Shown one piece after another: positions 9,361-18,617 of a DNA stretch of 64,000 bases. Numbering within the stretch: the first letter of the stretch is position 1; the number at the start of each line of letters is the position of its first letter. The translations under genes were made by a program, and so were the position numbers. Source of the DNA: Bifidobacterium rousetti. GTDB taxonomy: Bacteria > Actinomycetota > Actinomycetes > Actinomycetales > Bifidobacteriaceae. The DNA lies in the NCBI RefSeq assembly GCF_008698235.1, contig NZ_PEBH01000001.1, forward strand, positions 473,617-537,616, written 5' to 3'. The notes beneath the pieces were generated by a model. The model saw nothing but the letters and a program-made list of their open reading frames with translations. It ran no database searches and was not told the DNA's origin.

Positions 9361-9942
9361 TTGAAGGAACTCGAGGAACGCATCCGCAAGGAGGGCACGG
9401 TCAAGCCCGGCAATGTGCTGAAGGTCGACGCTTTCCTGAACCACCAGTGCGACGTGACGCTGTTCGATCACATGGGCGCGGCCTGGGCCGAGCACTTCGC
9501 GGGCAAGGACATCACGAAGATCCTCACGATCGAGGCGTCCGGCATCGGCATCGCGTGCGTCGCCGCGCGTCACTTCGGTGGCGTGCCTGTGGTGTTCGCG
9601 AAGAAGGCGCAGTCGATCAACCTCGACGGCGAGCAGTACACCACCACCGTCTACTCCTTCACGAAGCAGAAGGAGTTCCCGGTGATCGTCGCGAAGAAGT
9701 ACCTCAACGCCGGCGACCGCGTCCTGCTCATCGACGACTTCCTCGCCAACGGCAAGGCGCTGCACGGCCTCATCGACCTGTGCGAGGCGGCGGGCGCGAC
9801 GGTCGAGGGCATCGGCATCGCCGTGGAGAAGGGCTTCCAGGGCGGCGGCGACGCGCTGCGCGCCGATGGCTACGACGTCGACTCGCTCGCCATCGTCGAG
9901 TCGATGGACGCCGAGACCGGCGAGATCACGTTCCGCGACTGA
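9361..9942 (+). CDS. xpt: Xanthine phosphoribosyltransferase
   Basis: A 193-residue cytoplasmic salvage enzyme converting xanthine and PRPP to XMP. It aligns by eye along its whole length with B. subtilis Xpt: MKELEERI at the start, [10 protein letters not shown] at about 20-29, VVFAKK at about 77-82, VYSFTKQ at 97-103, and the PRPP-binding loop [11 protein letters not shown] at about 123-133. The start is a TTG at 9361 with AGGGG about 6 nt upstream; this gives the expected family length. It precedes an NCS2 permease on the same strand, a common purine import plus salvage pairing. No purine riboswitch was recognised upstream. Confidence 0.93.
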   Translation: MKELEERIRKEGTVKPGNVLKVDAFLNHQCDVTLFDHMGAAWAEHFAGKDITKILTIEASGIGIACVAARHFGGVPVVFAKKAQSINLDGEQYTTTVYSFTKQKEFPVIVAKKYLNAGDRVLLIDDFLANGKALHGLIDLCEAAGATVEGIGIAVEKGFQGGGDALRADGYDVDSLAIVESMDAETGEITFRD

Positions 9943-9990
9943 GAGGTTCACGGCCTCCCCACGGCCGCCTACGGCCGCCACGGCCGGCTC

Positions 9991-10016
9991 ACGGCTCCCC
10001 GGCGGGGAGCCGTTTT
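9991..10016 (+). terminator. Hairpin with T-run between xpt and the permease gene
   Basis: Arms ACGGCTCCCC (9991-10000) and GGGGAGCCGT (10004-10013) form a perfect 10-bp stem with a 3-nt loop, followed by TTTT. It may end xpt transcripts or lower expression of the downstream permease. Several ACGGCC repeats precede it (9951-9986). Confidence 0.75.
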
Positions 10017-10055
10017 CATGATTGTTGTCATGTCGATTTCATGTTGAGAGGAACC

Positions 10056-11441
10056 ATGGAAGAACACAAAGAGAAGAAGGAACAGAAGGACGCCGCCAAG
10101 GCTGCCAAGGCCGGCATCTCGATGGAGGCGCTGACCTCCCTCGACGCACCGGTGTCGTTCGTCAAGGGCATCCCCTTCGGCCTGCAGCATGTGATGGCGA
10201 TGTTCGTCGCGAACCTCGCCCCGATCTTCATCGTCGCGTCGGCCGCGAAGATGAGCCCCGAGCAGTCGGCCGCGGTCATCCAGGCCGGTCTGCTGGTGGC
10301 GGGCCTCGGCACCTGCCTGCAGCTGTACGGCGCGTGGCGCATCGGATCGAGGCTGCCGATGGTCACCGGCATCTCGTTCACGTACGTGGCGGCCGCGGTC
10401 GCGATCTGCGCGGACAAGGGCTATGGCGCGGTCGTCGGCGCGGTGATCGTCGGCGGCCTGCTGGAGCTGGTGCTGGGTCTGACGGCGCAGTACTGGCGCC
10501 GGTTCGTGCCGCCGATCGTCTCCGCGATCGTGGTCACGTCGATCGGTTTCTCGCTGCTCAACGTGGGCGCCACCTCGTTCGGCGGCGGTTCGGGCGCGAA
10601 GGACTTCGGTTCGTGGCAGAACCTCACGCTGGGTCTGATCTCGCTGGTCGCGTGCCTCGCGTTCCAGCTGCTCATGAAGGGCACCGCCAAGCAGCTGTCC
10701 GTCTTGTTCGGCCTCGTCGTCGGCTATGTGGCGGCGATTGCCATGGGCAAGGTCGACTTCTCCGGGTTCCAGCATCTCGCGATCGTCTCCGTGCCGCAGT
10801 TCATGCCGTTCAAGCCGGAGTTCGATCCGGGCGCGATCATCTCGCTGGCCCTGCTCTACGTCGTCTCCTCGGTCGAGGTGCTCGGCGACACCGCCGCCCT
10901 GACCAAGGTGGGCCTCAACCGTCTGCCCACCGAGAAGGAGACCGCCGGCGCGATCGCGGGCGACGGCCTGATCTCCTCGGTGTCCGGCCTGTTCGGATGC
11001 CTGCCGCTCACCTCGTTCGCGCAGAACATCGGACTGGTGGCGATGACCAAGGTCGTCAACCGCAAGGTCATCCTCTCCGGCGGCCTGATCCTCGTGGTGG
11101 CGAGCTTCGTGCCGGCCATCGCCGAAGTGTTCAACTCCCTGCCGCAGGCGGTGCTCGGCGGCTGCACGATCATGATGTTCGGCAATATCATCCTCTCCGG
11201 CTTCCAGATGATCGCCGAGGCCGGCTTCACGCAGCGCAACATCACGATCGCCGCGCTGAGCCTGACGATCGGCATCGGCTTCACGCAGGTGAGCGACATC
11301 TTCGCCCAGTTCCCGGCCCTGTTCCAGCAGATCTTCGCTTCGAACTGCATCGCCGTCGCGTTCGTCGTCGCCGTGGTCCTCAACGCCGTCCTGCCGAGCG
11401 AGGAGCACTTCCTCTCCGCGCCGAAGGAGCAGGAGGCGTAG
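10056..11441 (+). CDS. NCS2 nucleobase:cation symporter, xanthine-type permease
   Basis: A 461-residue inner-membrane purine transporter of the uracil-xanthine permease family with the usual 14-segment layout. The NCS2 signature QNIGLVAMTK (about residue 323) has glutamine first, as in xanthine/urate transporters; uracil-type members carry glutamate. The ATG at 10056 follows GAGAGGA by 4 nt; an upstream ATG at 10041 is in frame but less well placed. The N-terminal tail is highly charged (EEHKEKKEQKDAAK). The position after xpt fits xanthine uptake feeding XMP synthesis. A terminator-like hairpin lies between the two genes, so expression may be uneven. Confidence 0.9.
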   Translation: MEEHKEKKEQKDAAKAAKAGISMEALTSLDAPVSFVKGIPFGLQHVMAMFVANLAPIFIVASAAKMSPEQSAAVIQAGLLVAGLGTCLQLYGAWRIGSRLPMVTGISFTYVAAAVAICADKGYGAVVGAVIVGGLLELVLGLTAQYWRRFVPPIVSAIVVTSIGFSLLNVGATSFGGGSGAKDFGSWQNLTLGLISLVACLAFQLLMKGTAKQLSVLFGLVVGYVAAIAMGKVDFSGFQHLAIVSVPQFMPFKPEFDPGAIISLALLYVVSSVEVLGDTAALTKVGLNRLPTEKETAGAIAGDGLISSVSGLFGCLPLTSFAQNIGLVAMTKVVNRKVILSGGLILVVASFVPAIAEVFNSLPQAVLGGCTIMMFGNIILSGFQMIAEAGFTQRNITIAALSLTIGIGFTQVSDIFAQFPALFQQIFASNCIAVAFVVAVVLNAVLPSEEHFLSAPKEQEA

Positions 11442-11458
11442 GCTCTTCAAATAACAGC

Positions 11459-11502
11459 AAAACGCCCGATACCGTATCGTTCGACACGGTATCGGGCGTT
11501 TT
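11459..11502. terminator. Bidirectional terminator between permease and type III res genes
   Basis: Arms AAAACGCCCGATACCGT and ACGGTATCGGGCGTTTT pair perfectly around a loop of about 10 nt. A-tracts and T-tracts on both sides allow termination in either direction, as expected between convergent genes. Confidence 0.85.
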
Positions 11503-11504
11503 CG

Positions 11505-14500
11505 TTATTGCAGCGTTTTGACCTTGTCGAGCAGGTCGCCGTAGGTGGCGACCTGCTCGTAGCGCACATCGCCGGCGAGTTTGAGCTCATTGAACAGTCT
11601 CGACGCGCAGGCGATCTTGTTGCCCTCCACCCCGCGCAGTTCGAACGTGTCAAGGGTGCCCTTGGTCTCGGCCACGAAGAACAGGTGCTTGATGCCGCTG
11701 TCCTCGGTGAACGCGACGGCCCAGTCGGGCGCGTAGTCGCCGACGGGCGTGGGGATGCGGAACCCGCGTGGCAGTTTCGCGTAGACGGCCACCTCCCCCG
11801 CCGTATCGAGGCTTTCCGCGAACCGGCGTTCGACGCTGTCATACGACAGGCCGTCGGGGAACACCCAGTCCTGCACGCATTTGCTGGCCCGATAGGCGTC
11901 CTTCTCCTCGCGCGGCCCGCCGGCCGCGAAGATGCTCGCGTCATAGGAGCCCTCGATGCGGTCGTAGCCGATATGGTCCACGATCATCGAGGCCTTCTGC
12001 TCGAGGATGAATTTGGAGACCTTGGCGATGAACTGCTCGGGATTGTCCCGGAACATGCGGAACTTGTCCGGGCGGATGCGTTTGAGGATCGCGGCCGCGC
12101 ATCGGCGGGTGATCGACGCGCCACGCGCGACCTCGCCGAGCAGGTCATAGGTGACGCCGTTGGACGCATCCACGTCGAGATCCGTGGAATCGCTGCGGTC
12201 GCGCTTGAAATGAGTGCCCATGGCAAGTTCGTCGCGCGTGGCCTCGCTCTTCTGGATGCCGTGGGTGACGGTATAGGAGAGTCTCGCAACGGTAAGGTCC
12301 TTGTCGATCGTCTTGACCGCCTTGCCGACGAGCTCCTCGTCATCGAACCGCACGGTGTACGCGTACTTGTGGTTGATGCGCTTCCACAGCTCCTGGAACT
12401 CGCGTTTGTCCCAGTTCGCGTTGAGCGGGTTGCGAGTGATCTTCGCCCGTAGCGCGTTGCCGATGAACACCGAGGCCTCGCCTTCAAGCACACTGTCCAA
12501 CGAGTAGCGGATCGCATCCGCCTTGTCTTGCAGTTCCTCGGGCAAAGACGCGATCACGTCGTCGCCGAGCCGTTCGGTACGGTATTTCTCGGTGAGCTTG
12601 TCGTCGATGTCAATTAGATCGTGCTTGAGCAGCGTCGCGTAGATCTGCTTGGACTCCTTTGCGGTGAACGTGACCGGCTCCTGCCCCGCATGGTCGGGGC
12701 CGAGCTTGTCCGCGGGCACGGTGACGTGCGTGAAGAACGCGTTGTCGACCTTCAGCGGGCGCTGGCGCAGTTCGCTGCTGATGTCCTTCTGCAGGGACTT
12801 GGCGAACGACTCGTAGCTTTCCGAGGCGATCACGGTCAGCAGGTTGACCTGCTGGACCATGTCCTCACCCAGCACGTTCGCGTCCTGGCGAACGCCGTCA
12901 CGGTTCACGCACAAGCGCAGGCCACGGCCGACCTCCTGCCGCTTGCCGGTCTCGGAATCGGAGTGCTTGAGCGTGCAGATCTGGAACACGTTCGGATTGT
13001 CCCAGCCCTCGCGCAGCGCGGAATGGCTGAAGATGAACCGGGTCGGCTCGTCGAAGCTCAGCAGCCGTTCCTTGTCCTTCAATATCAGGTCGTATGCGCT
13101 GATGTCGTCGCTCTCGTCCGACCCGCGCTTGACCTTCGAGTCGATGGACCGGCCGTGCTTGTCGATGCTGAAGTACCCATTGTGCACGTCCTTGCCCCAG
13201 GTGGTACGCAGCCATCGCATATACCCGTGACTGTCGTCCAGACGCCCCGAGAGGAACTCATGGACGCACTGGTTGTACTCTTCCTCGAACATGTCGGCGT
13301 ATTCGCCGTTGACCGGGTTGCCCTCGTCGTCGTACGTGCGGTATTTGGCGACCTCGTCGATGAAGAACAGGCTCAGGCATTTGATGCCCTTCGCCCACAG
13401 ATGCTCCTCCTTCTCGAGGTGCGAGAAGATCGTCTCCCGGATCTGCACGCGACGCATGTCCTTCTCGGAACCGTCGTTGAGGATCTCCCCCCTGCGTAGC
13501 ACGGTGCCGTTCATGAACCGCACATAGCCGACGTCGGTGCCGTCCAGCCCGTCGGGCACGACGCCATCCGGGGCGATGCGCCAGCCGTCCCGGTACGCCT
13601 CCAGCTCGCCGGACGCCGTATACAGGTCGTCGTCCTCGCCGAACACGCTCGAGGTCGTGACCACGTTGCCCGCGGCCGACAGTTTCTTGTACTCGATGCG
13701 TGCCTTCGGCGCCTTGTTCGGGATCACGATGATGTCCTGCAGATACAGGTAGCCATCGGTGCCGCGCATGTTGTTCAGCTCGAAGCCCTTGACCTCGATG
13801 CGCTTGACCAGACGCTGGTTGTACGCGTCGACCGCATCCAGCGCGTACACCAGATCATGACGTTCCTTGTGCGTGGCCGAATAGTTCAGCGTGAACAGCG
13901 GTTTGAATAGGTCGAGACCGGCCTGCGTGGCCTTGCCGCCCATCTTCTGCGGTTCGTCCAGAATGATGATCGGACGGGTCGCGGCGATCACGTCGATCGG
14001 CCTGCGCGAACCGAAGTCGTCGCGTTCGGAGAAGATGATGCGCGACTCCTTGCTGCGCCCGCCCTCCTTCATGGATGTGTTGAACGCCTGCATGTTGATG
14101 ACCATCACCGAGATGTCCGACGACTGGGCGAACCGGTCCAGCTCGGTCAGGTTCGACGAATCATACACGAACCAGTTCAGATGCTTGCGGTAGCCCTCGT
14201 TGCCGTCCACTCCGGACGTGTAGAAGTACTCGTCGGTCAGGGACAGGGACTTCGCCACGCCCTCGCGGATCGCGATCGACGGCACCACGATGATGAACTT
14301 CGACCAGCCGTACCGGCGGTTCAGCTCGAACATCGTCTTGGTGTACACGAAGGTCTTGCCGGTGCCGGTCTCCATTTCGACGTCCAGCTCCACTACGCCA
14401 TGCGCGTGATGCAGCTTCACGGACTCGGGCACGTCGTTCGACCGCTGCACCGTGTGTACATTCGACAACAGCCGCTCGGCGTCCAGTTCCACGTCCGCGT

Positions 14501-14729
14501 TGCGATAGCCGGTGTCGTCCAGATCGTCATCCAGCACACCCTGCTTGGGCGGCTGAGGAAGAATGTCGAAAACACCCTGCTCGGGTTCCGGCGCAAATAT
14601 AGGAGCCGGCCGCACACCCAAGTCGCGGATGTAGCTCATGCCGTCATGCAACGACTGTCCCTCGAACACGTTGCATACCGCGTCCGCGGCGTCAGTCTGG
14701 TACTGGTAGCGGGAGAACTCGAATTTCAC
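11505..14729 (-). CDS. Type III restriction enzyme, Res subunit
   Basis: A 1074-residue SF2 helicase-endonuclease that acts with Mod to cut foreign DNA. Walker A TGTGKT is at residues 121-126; motif II reads ILDEPQKM; later motifs include NYSATHKERHDL, EGWDNPNVFQICTL and QEVGRGLRLC. The C-terminus carries the PD-(D/E)XK nuclease pattern (APDWAVAF followed by FFVAETKG). Type III Res usually has DEPH in motif II; here it is DEPQ. The gene lies 13 nt after mod and ends the operon at a bidirectional terminator. Its activity would depend on the phase-variable Mod. Confidence 0.94.
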   Translation of the reverse strand: MKFEFSRYQYQTDAADAVCNVFEGQSLHDGMSYIRDLGVRPAPIFAPEPEQGVFDILPQPPKQGVLDDDLDDTGYRNADVELDAERLLSNVHTVQRSNDVPESVKLHHAHGVVELDVEMETGTGKTFVYTKTMFELNRRYGWSKFIIVVPSIAIREGVAKSLSLTDEYFYTSGVDGNEGYRKHLNWFVYDSSNLTELDRFAQSSDISVMVINMQAFNTSMKEGGRSKESRIIFSERDDFGSRRPIDVIAATRPIIILDEPQKMGGKATQAGLDLFKPLFTLNYSATHKERHDLVYALDAVDAYNQRLVKRIEVKGFELNNMRGTDGYLYLQDIIVIPNKAPKARIEYKKLSAAGNVVTTSSVFGEDDDLYTASGELEAYRDGWRIAPDGVVPDGLDGTDVGYVRFMNGTVLRRGEILNDGSEKDMRRVQIRETIFSHLEKEEHLWAKGIKCLSLFFIDEVAKYRTYDDEGNPVNGEYADMFEEEYNQCVHEFLSGRLDDSHGYMRWLRTTWGKDVHNGYFSIDKHGRSIDSKVKRGSDESDDISAYDLILKDKERLLSFDEPTRFIFSHSALREGWDNPNVFQICTLKHSDSETGKRQEVGRGLRLCVNRDGVRQDANVLGEDMVQQVNLLTVIASESYESFAKSLQKDISSELRQRPLKVDNAFFTHVTVPADKLGPDHAGQEPVTFTAKESKQIYATLLKHDLIDIDDKLTEKYRTERLGDDVIASLPEELQDKADAIRYSLDSVLEGEASVFIGNALRAKITRNPLNANWDKREFQELWKRINHKYAYTVRFDDEELVGKAVKTIDKDLTVARLSYTVTHGIQKSEATRDELAMGTHFKRDRSDSTDLDVDASNGVTYDLLGEVARGASITRRCAAAILKRIRPDKFRMFRDNPEQFIAKVSKFILEQKASMIVDHIGYDRIEGSYDASIFAAGGPREEKDAYRASKCVQDWVFPDGLSYDSVERRFAESLDTAGEVAVYAKLPRGFRIPTPVGDYAPDWAVAFTEDSGIKHLFFVAETKGTLDTFELRGVEGNKIACASRLFNELKLAGDVRYEQVATYGDLLDKVKTLQ

Positions 14730-14742
14730 GACGCTCCCCTTC

Positions 14743-16699
14743 TCAGATCACACGAACCTGCGTGGAGCCCTGCACGGCGTCCGCGGATTGCCGGAAGATC
14801 TCCGTGAAGTTCGTCACCGTTTGGCTGTTTCTCAGGCCGGCTTCCCCGACCACCGCATACGACGGTTTCGGATCGAGTGTGGCCATGCCACGCAGCACCG
14901 ACTCGGGAACGTCATCGTCGAAACAGGCCACCAGCTGGCCGCCGTTCACGCTGAACACCGTATGATCGGCGAACACGGGAGCGTCCAGCACCTCGATCGA
15001 GGAATCGTACGGCAGCTGGAAGGCGGGCAGGCACTCGAACAGCTTGTCGAGCGGGGAACGGCCGGTCTCCGACACGTCCACCATGTCGTCCAGCATGCCC
15101 TGCGAGAAGTCGTTCGGGGACCTGCGCACGTCACGGTAGTTCGACGAGTCGATGCGCAGCACACGGAAACCAATATCCGGCACCTGCTTCGGCTCTGCGC
15201 CGAGTTCCAGCTGCTCGTTCGCCTTCTCCACCTTGGCTTTGATCTTCTCGCCGGCGCGACGGATGCGCTCCTCGCCGATCTCGCAGATGGTGTGGTATCC
15301 GGCCTTCGCCGCCTCCGACTTCTCGTCGCACGCCTCAGGCAGCTGCACCATGATGAACTTGCGGTTGCCGCCATCCTCCGCGTTCAGCTGCATGACGGCA
15401 TGCGCGGTGGTCGCCGAACCGGAGAAGAAGTCGAGAACAATGGAATCATCTTCAGAGCCGAGTTTGAGTAATTCTCGAATAAGGCCTACTGGCTTTGGAT
15501 TGTCGAAAATCGTTAAGCTACCCATGTACTCAGTCATTTCAACAGAACCCTGAGTATTAAACGGAACAAAGTCCCATAACGACGTATATGTAACACCACT
15601 CTTAACATCGCACAGGAACCGTTTTACCTTTGGCCTGCCCTTCCCGTCGACACCGAAATATATCTCATTATTCGCAAGCATCTTCTCTACGGTCTGCCGA
15701 CTGTACCTCCAATTACCATTATTCGGAGGATAATGTTCCTCTCCGGTATTGGGATTAACAATCGGATAGTACAGAGAAGCAACATAACGACCGCCCTTCA
15801 CATTGGCGGACAAATCACCAGCCGTCCAAGGTCCTTTAGGGTGATTATCTGGATTCTTGTACTTCGATAGCTGATTCATTGATCTTTCACGAAGGTTAAG
15901 TCCGACATTCCTAGAATCCTTCGCATACAACAGAACATACTCATGCGCGGCACCAATAACCTGATCATTGGGAGGCGTACTTCTTTTCTTCCATACGATC
16001 TGAACAATGAAATTTGATTCACCATAAATTTCATTCATTAAATTTCTTGCATTAGCATCTTCATTATCATCGATGCTGACGCAAACGACACCTTCAGATG
16101 TAAGCAGATCCCTCGCCAACAGCAACCGCGGATACATCATGCTGCACCAGTCGGAGTGGAATCGGCCGTTTGATTCGAGGTTGGCGACGAGCCGTCCGCC
16201 TTCGTCATCGTAGTCGCCGTTGTCTTGAGCATATTCAACGGCGTCCTGCTTGAAGTCGTCATGGTAGATGAAATCATGCCCGGTGTTGTACGGCGGGTCG
16301 ATGTAGATCATCTTGATCTTGCCGGCATACGTTTCGCGCAGGATCTTCAGCGCATCGAGGTTGTCGCCTTCGATATAGAGATTATGGGTGCTGTCCCAAT
16401 CCTTGCTGCGCTCCTTGATCGGCCGCATGGTCTTGGCGATCGGCCTGCGCGCCTCCTCCTTGGCGTCACGCTTGCCCGGCCATGTGAACCGGTACCGTTC
16501 GCGAGCGCCTTCAGCCACGTCGCCGAGTCGTTCGCGCAGTGCGTCGAAGTCGATCGCCCGCTTGATCTCGCCGGTCTCGGGGTCCTTGACCTCGGTCTCG
16601 ACATCAGGGAACAGCGCGATCAGTTTCTCGATGTTCTCTTCCGCAAGGTCCGGTGTCCCGATATCAATGCGGTTTAGGGGGGGGGGTGGCGTGATTCAT
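14743..16699 (-). CDS. Type III DNA methyltransferase Mod, frameshifted by a C10 tract (phase-OFF in this assembly)
   Basis: Mod is the site-specific adenine methyltransferase and specificity subunit of a type III R-M system. The best start is the ATG at 16699, with GGAG 7 nt upstream. Five codons later a run of ten C (16677-16686) shifts translation to a stop after only 11 codons. With nine or twelve C the frame joins NRIDIGTPDLAEENIEKL and then RYRFTWPGKR, the normal Mod N-terminus. The rest (591 residues from an in-frame GTG at 16518) is intact: DPPY in IYIDPPYNTG, then a recognition region, then FSGSATTAHA (beta-class order). The part at about 15440-16100 is clearly AT-richer, as for an exchanged target recognition domain. 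Res follows 13 nt later. Confidence 0.9.
16677..16686 (-). repeat. C10 homopolymer (coding strand) near the start of mod
   Basis: Ten G on the plus strand, equal to ten C in the mod coding strand, lie immediately after ATG AAT CAC GCC A. Length 9 or 12 places the downstream Mod frame on; 10 (as here) and 11 give early stops. It is one of only two homopolymers of this length that I noticed in the window. Confidence 0.95.
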
Positions 16700-16750
16700 C
16701 GTTGTTCTCCTTGTGTCGGTTCGTCGTGGGTGACGAAAACCGTATGCCGT

Positions 16751-17947
16751 CTATTCCTTGAATCGGGTGTTGACATGCAATGTCAGCTGCGGGCGTCCCT
16801 GCGCGCGGACGCTTCTCCGCATGCTGCCGTCGCCGTCTGATACGGCGAGAATATAGCCAAACGATAGATCATGCAATTCCCGCACGGTCAGCCCCGTCTC
16901 CTGACTGATGGTTCCAGGCAAGACTCCCCTGCTGCGGTTGGTCTGTTCGACGAATGAGAACACCGTGGATCGTTCCCGTGCGATGCCGTCGGGTTCCGCA
17001 GAGCGGTAGCCCTTCGCAGTCAGTGCGGAGCATGTCCGACGGTATTCCCAATCGGACAGGCGGCCCAACTCGTACGCGCGACGCGCCATCGACATGGCGG
17101 ACACCTTGAAGTAACGTTTGCCGTCAAGAATGTCGGCGACACTCGCATGGAGCGGGATGACAGCCCTCACTCTCCGTTCAGGCATGAGCAGATTCGCAGC
17201 GAACTCATGCGCCTCCGCCTCGATGTCACGCCCACCCACATTCTCGGACATCTCGCCGGCATGCAACAGCAGGTGCCCGATCTCATGGGCGATATCGAAT
17301 CGTGCACGCTCCACCGTCTTCGCAGTATCGACGGCCACATAAGGGACCTCATCGAACATGAAGCTGAAGGCATCTACCTCCTTGCCCACGGAAGGCAGGC
17401 TGAACAGGCGTACACCATGGGCTTCGGCGAGCTTAGTCATGTCAGGCAGAGGATTATCGCCGTATCCCCAATCCCCACGCAGCGCGGCCGCAGCCTCATA
17501 TGGCCTCCATCCCATGTCGTCCCCTATCGGCAACGAGCATTCCGGCAGATGGAAATGCCGTTCAATCCAGTGGAAGAACAGCAGGGCGTTCCTACCGTGT
17601 CCCACAGCTGACTTGCGCTGTCTCACTGTGGACTTGCGCAGCGACCGGAACCATACTTGGGATTCCGTCAGATCCTCGATCGAAGGATCATCCGACAGTA
17701 CGGTGAAGAAGGATGGACTAACTCCCAGCACGCTCGCGAGGGACACCGACTGTGATGCAGGCGCTCCGTTCTCCTCGTAATTGGCGATGGTCCGGGACGT
17801 CACTCCCAGCCGTTCGGCGAGCTGTATTTTGCTGAGCCCCGCGGTCTCCCGAGCGCAGCGAATACGTTCCGGATCGAGGGACGGCCGGCCATCGTCAACG
17901 CGCGGAAATGGCGACGGCAGCGTCACCACCCTCGTTGCGCCCATCAT
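16751..17947 (-). CDS. XRE-family regulator fused to ImmA/IrrE metallopeptidase
   Basis: A 398-residue protein with an N-terminal helix-turn-helix (about residues 27-80, including LAERLGVTSRTIANYEENG) and a zinc-metallopeptidase domain with HEIGH at 221-225 and a downstream acidic ligand region (EAEAHEFAANLLMP). ImmA-type proteases cleave phage or mobile-element repressors, and fused XRE-ImmA proteins are common in defence loci and toxin-antitoxin-like pairs. The ATG at 17947 is chosen for GGAGG 6 nt upstream; it overlaps the upstream gene by 53 nt. It is fourth in the defence operon, 51 nt before mod. Confidence 0.85.
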   Translation of the reverse strand: MMGATRVVTLPSPFPRVDDGRPSLDPERIRCARETAGLSKIQLAERLGVTSRTIANYEENGAPASQSVSLASVLGVSPSFFTVLSDDPSIEDLTESQVWFRSLRKSTVRQRKSAVGHGRNALLFFHWIERHFHLPECSLPIGDDMGWRPYEAAAALRGDWGYGDNPLPDMTKLAEAHGVRLFSLPSVGKEVDAFSFMFDEVPYVAVDTAKTVERARFDIAHEIGHLLLHAGEMSENVGGRDIEAEAHEFAANLLMPERRVRAVIPLHASVADILDGKRYFKVSAMSMARRAYELGRLSDWEYRRTCSALTAKGYRSAEPDGIARERSTVFSFVEQTNRSRGVLPGTISQETGLTVRELHDLSFGYILAVSDGDGSMRRSVRAQGRPQLTLHVNTRFKE

Positions 17948-18581
17948 CCCGAACCTCCACAATCCGATCGTCAATGCCGGTCTCACCAAGCACGATACGC
18001 TTGTCCCATCCCAGAATCCTACCGTTGTCGCTCGCCCCGGTCGGGAGCGACACCTCCAAGCTGACAGTCTCATTGTCACTATCACGATGGAACAGCAGCA
18101 GCCACAGGGTCTGGGGACGAGCCTCAACCTCCTTCGTCAGCCTATCGAAGGCAAGCTGCTCCGGCTCACCCGCATCATTGCGTTGAAGCTCCAACACAGT
18201 GACGACTCCAAGCCTGTTCTTGGGTTGCGGAGATCCCGTAATCAGACCTGTAGCGGCATTGCCCTGCGCGAAAGCGAAGGCGAGCCCATCCACACGCCTA
18301 GCTCGCGGCGAGGTCTTATTGTCTGCATCCCTGTTGGCGCTCCAGCCATCGAGCATATCCACTTCCTCACGGACGGCTTCGACAAGGCGATGATAGAAGC
18401 GCGACCCCGGGGCACTGAGTTGCGAATGCCGATCACTGGTCTCCCTGGCCTCGCGCAAAGCCGTCATCGCGGCGCTACGCAGCACATTTGCAGAAAAGCC
18501 GAAAATACGACTGAACTCTTGATCAGCCGATTCGTTCATGAAAACCCTTGCGTTATCGGCAAAATCAGGCTGAAACGACAT
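17895..18581 (-). CDS. Hypothetical protein encoded upstream of XRE-ImmA
   Basis: A 228-residue protein not recognised by motif. It is soluble, without a signal peptide or membrane segment. The N-terminal third is helical and polar (FSRIFGFSANVLRSAAMTALREARE); the C-terminal part looks like beta strands (RLGVVTVLELQR, TLWLLLFHRDSDNETVSLEVSLP). The ATG at 18581 follows GAGGAG by 6 nt; an earlier ATG at 18605 lacks such a site. It lies 36 nt after the DUF4391 gene and overlaps the XRE-ImmA gene by 53 nt, so the two products may be partners. It could be the target or effector controlled by the ImmA protease, but this is inference. Confidence 0.7.
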   Translation of the reverse strand: MSFQPDFADNARVFMNESADQEFSRIFGFSANVLRSAAMTALREARETSDRHSQLSAPGSRFYHRLVEAVREEVDMLDGWSANRDADNKTSPRARRVDGLAFAFAQGNAATGLITGSPQPKNRLGVVTVLELQRNDAGEPEQLAFDRLTKEVEARPQTLWLLLFHRDSDNETVSLEVSLPTGASDNGRILGWDKRIVLGETGIDDRIVEVRDDGRNEGGDAAVAISAR

Positions 18582-18617
18582 ATCCGACTCCTCATTAATA
18601 TGCACGAAACCAGAAAA

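Noticed and set aside
6586-9942. Very long plus-strand frame ending as xpt
   Set aside because: Only the part from the TTG at 9361 matches a protein family; the rest is antisense to pcrA.
9447-10055. N-terminal extension of the NCS2 permease
   Set aside because: It runs through xpt in another frame; the ATG at 10056 has a good ribosome site and gives the family length.
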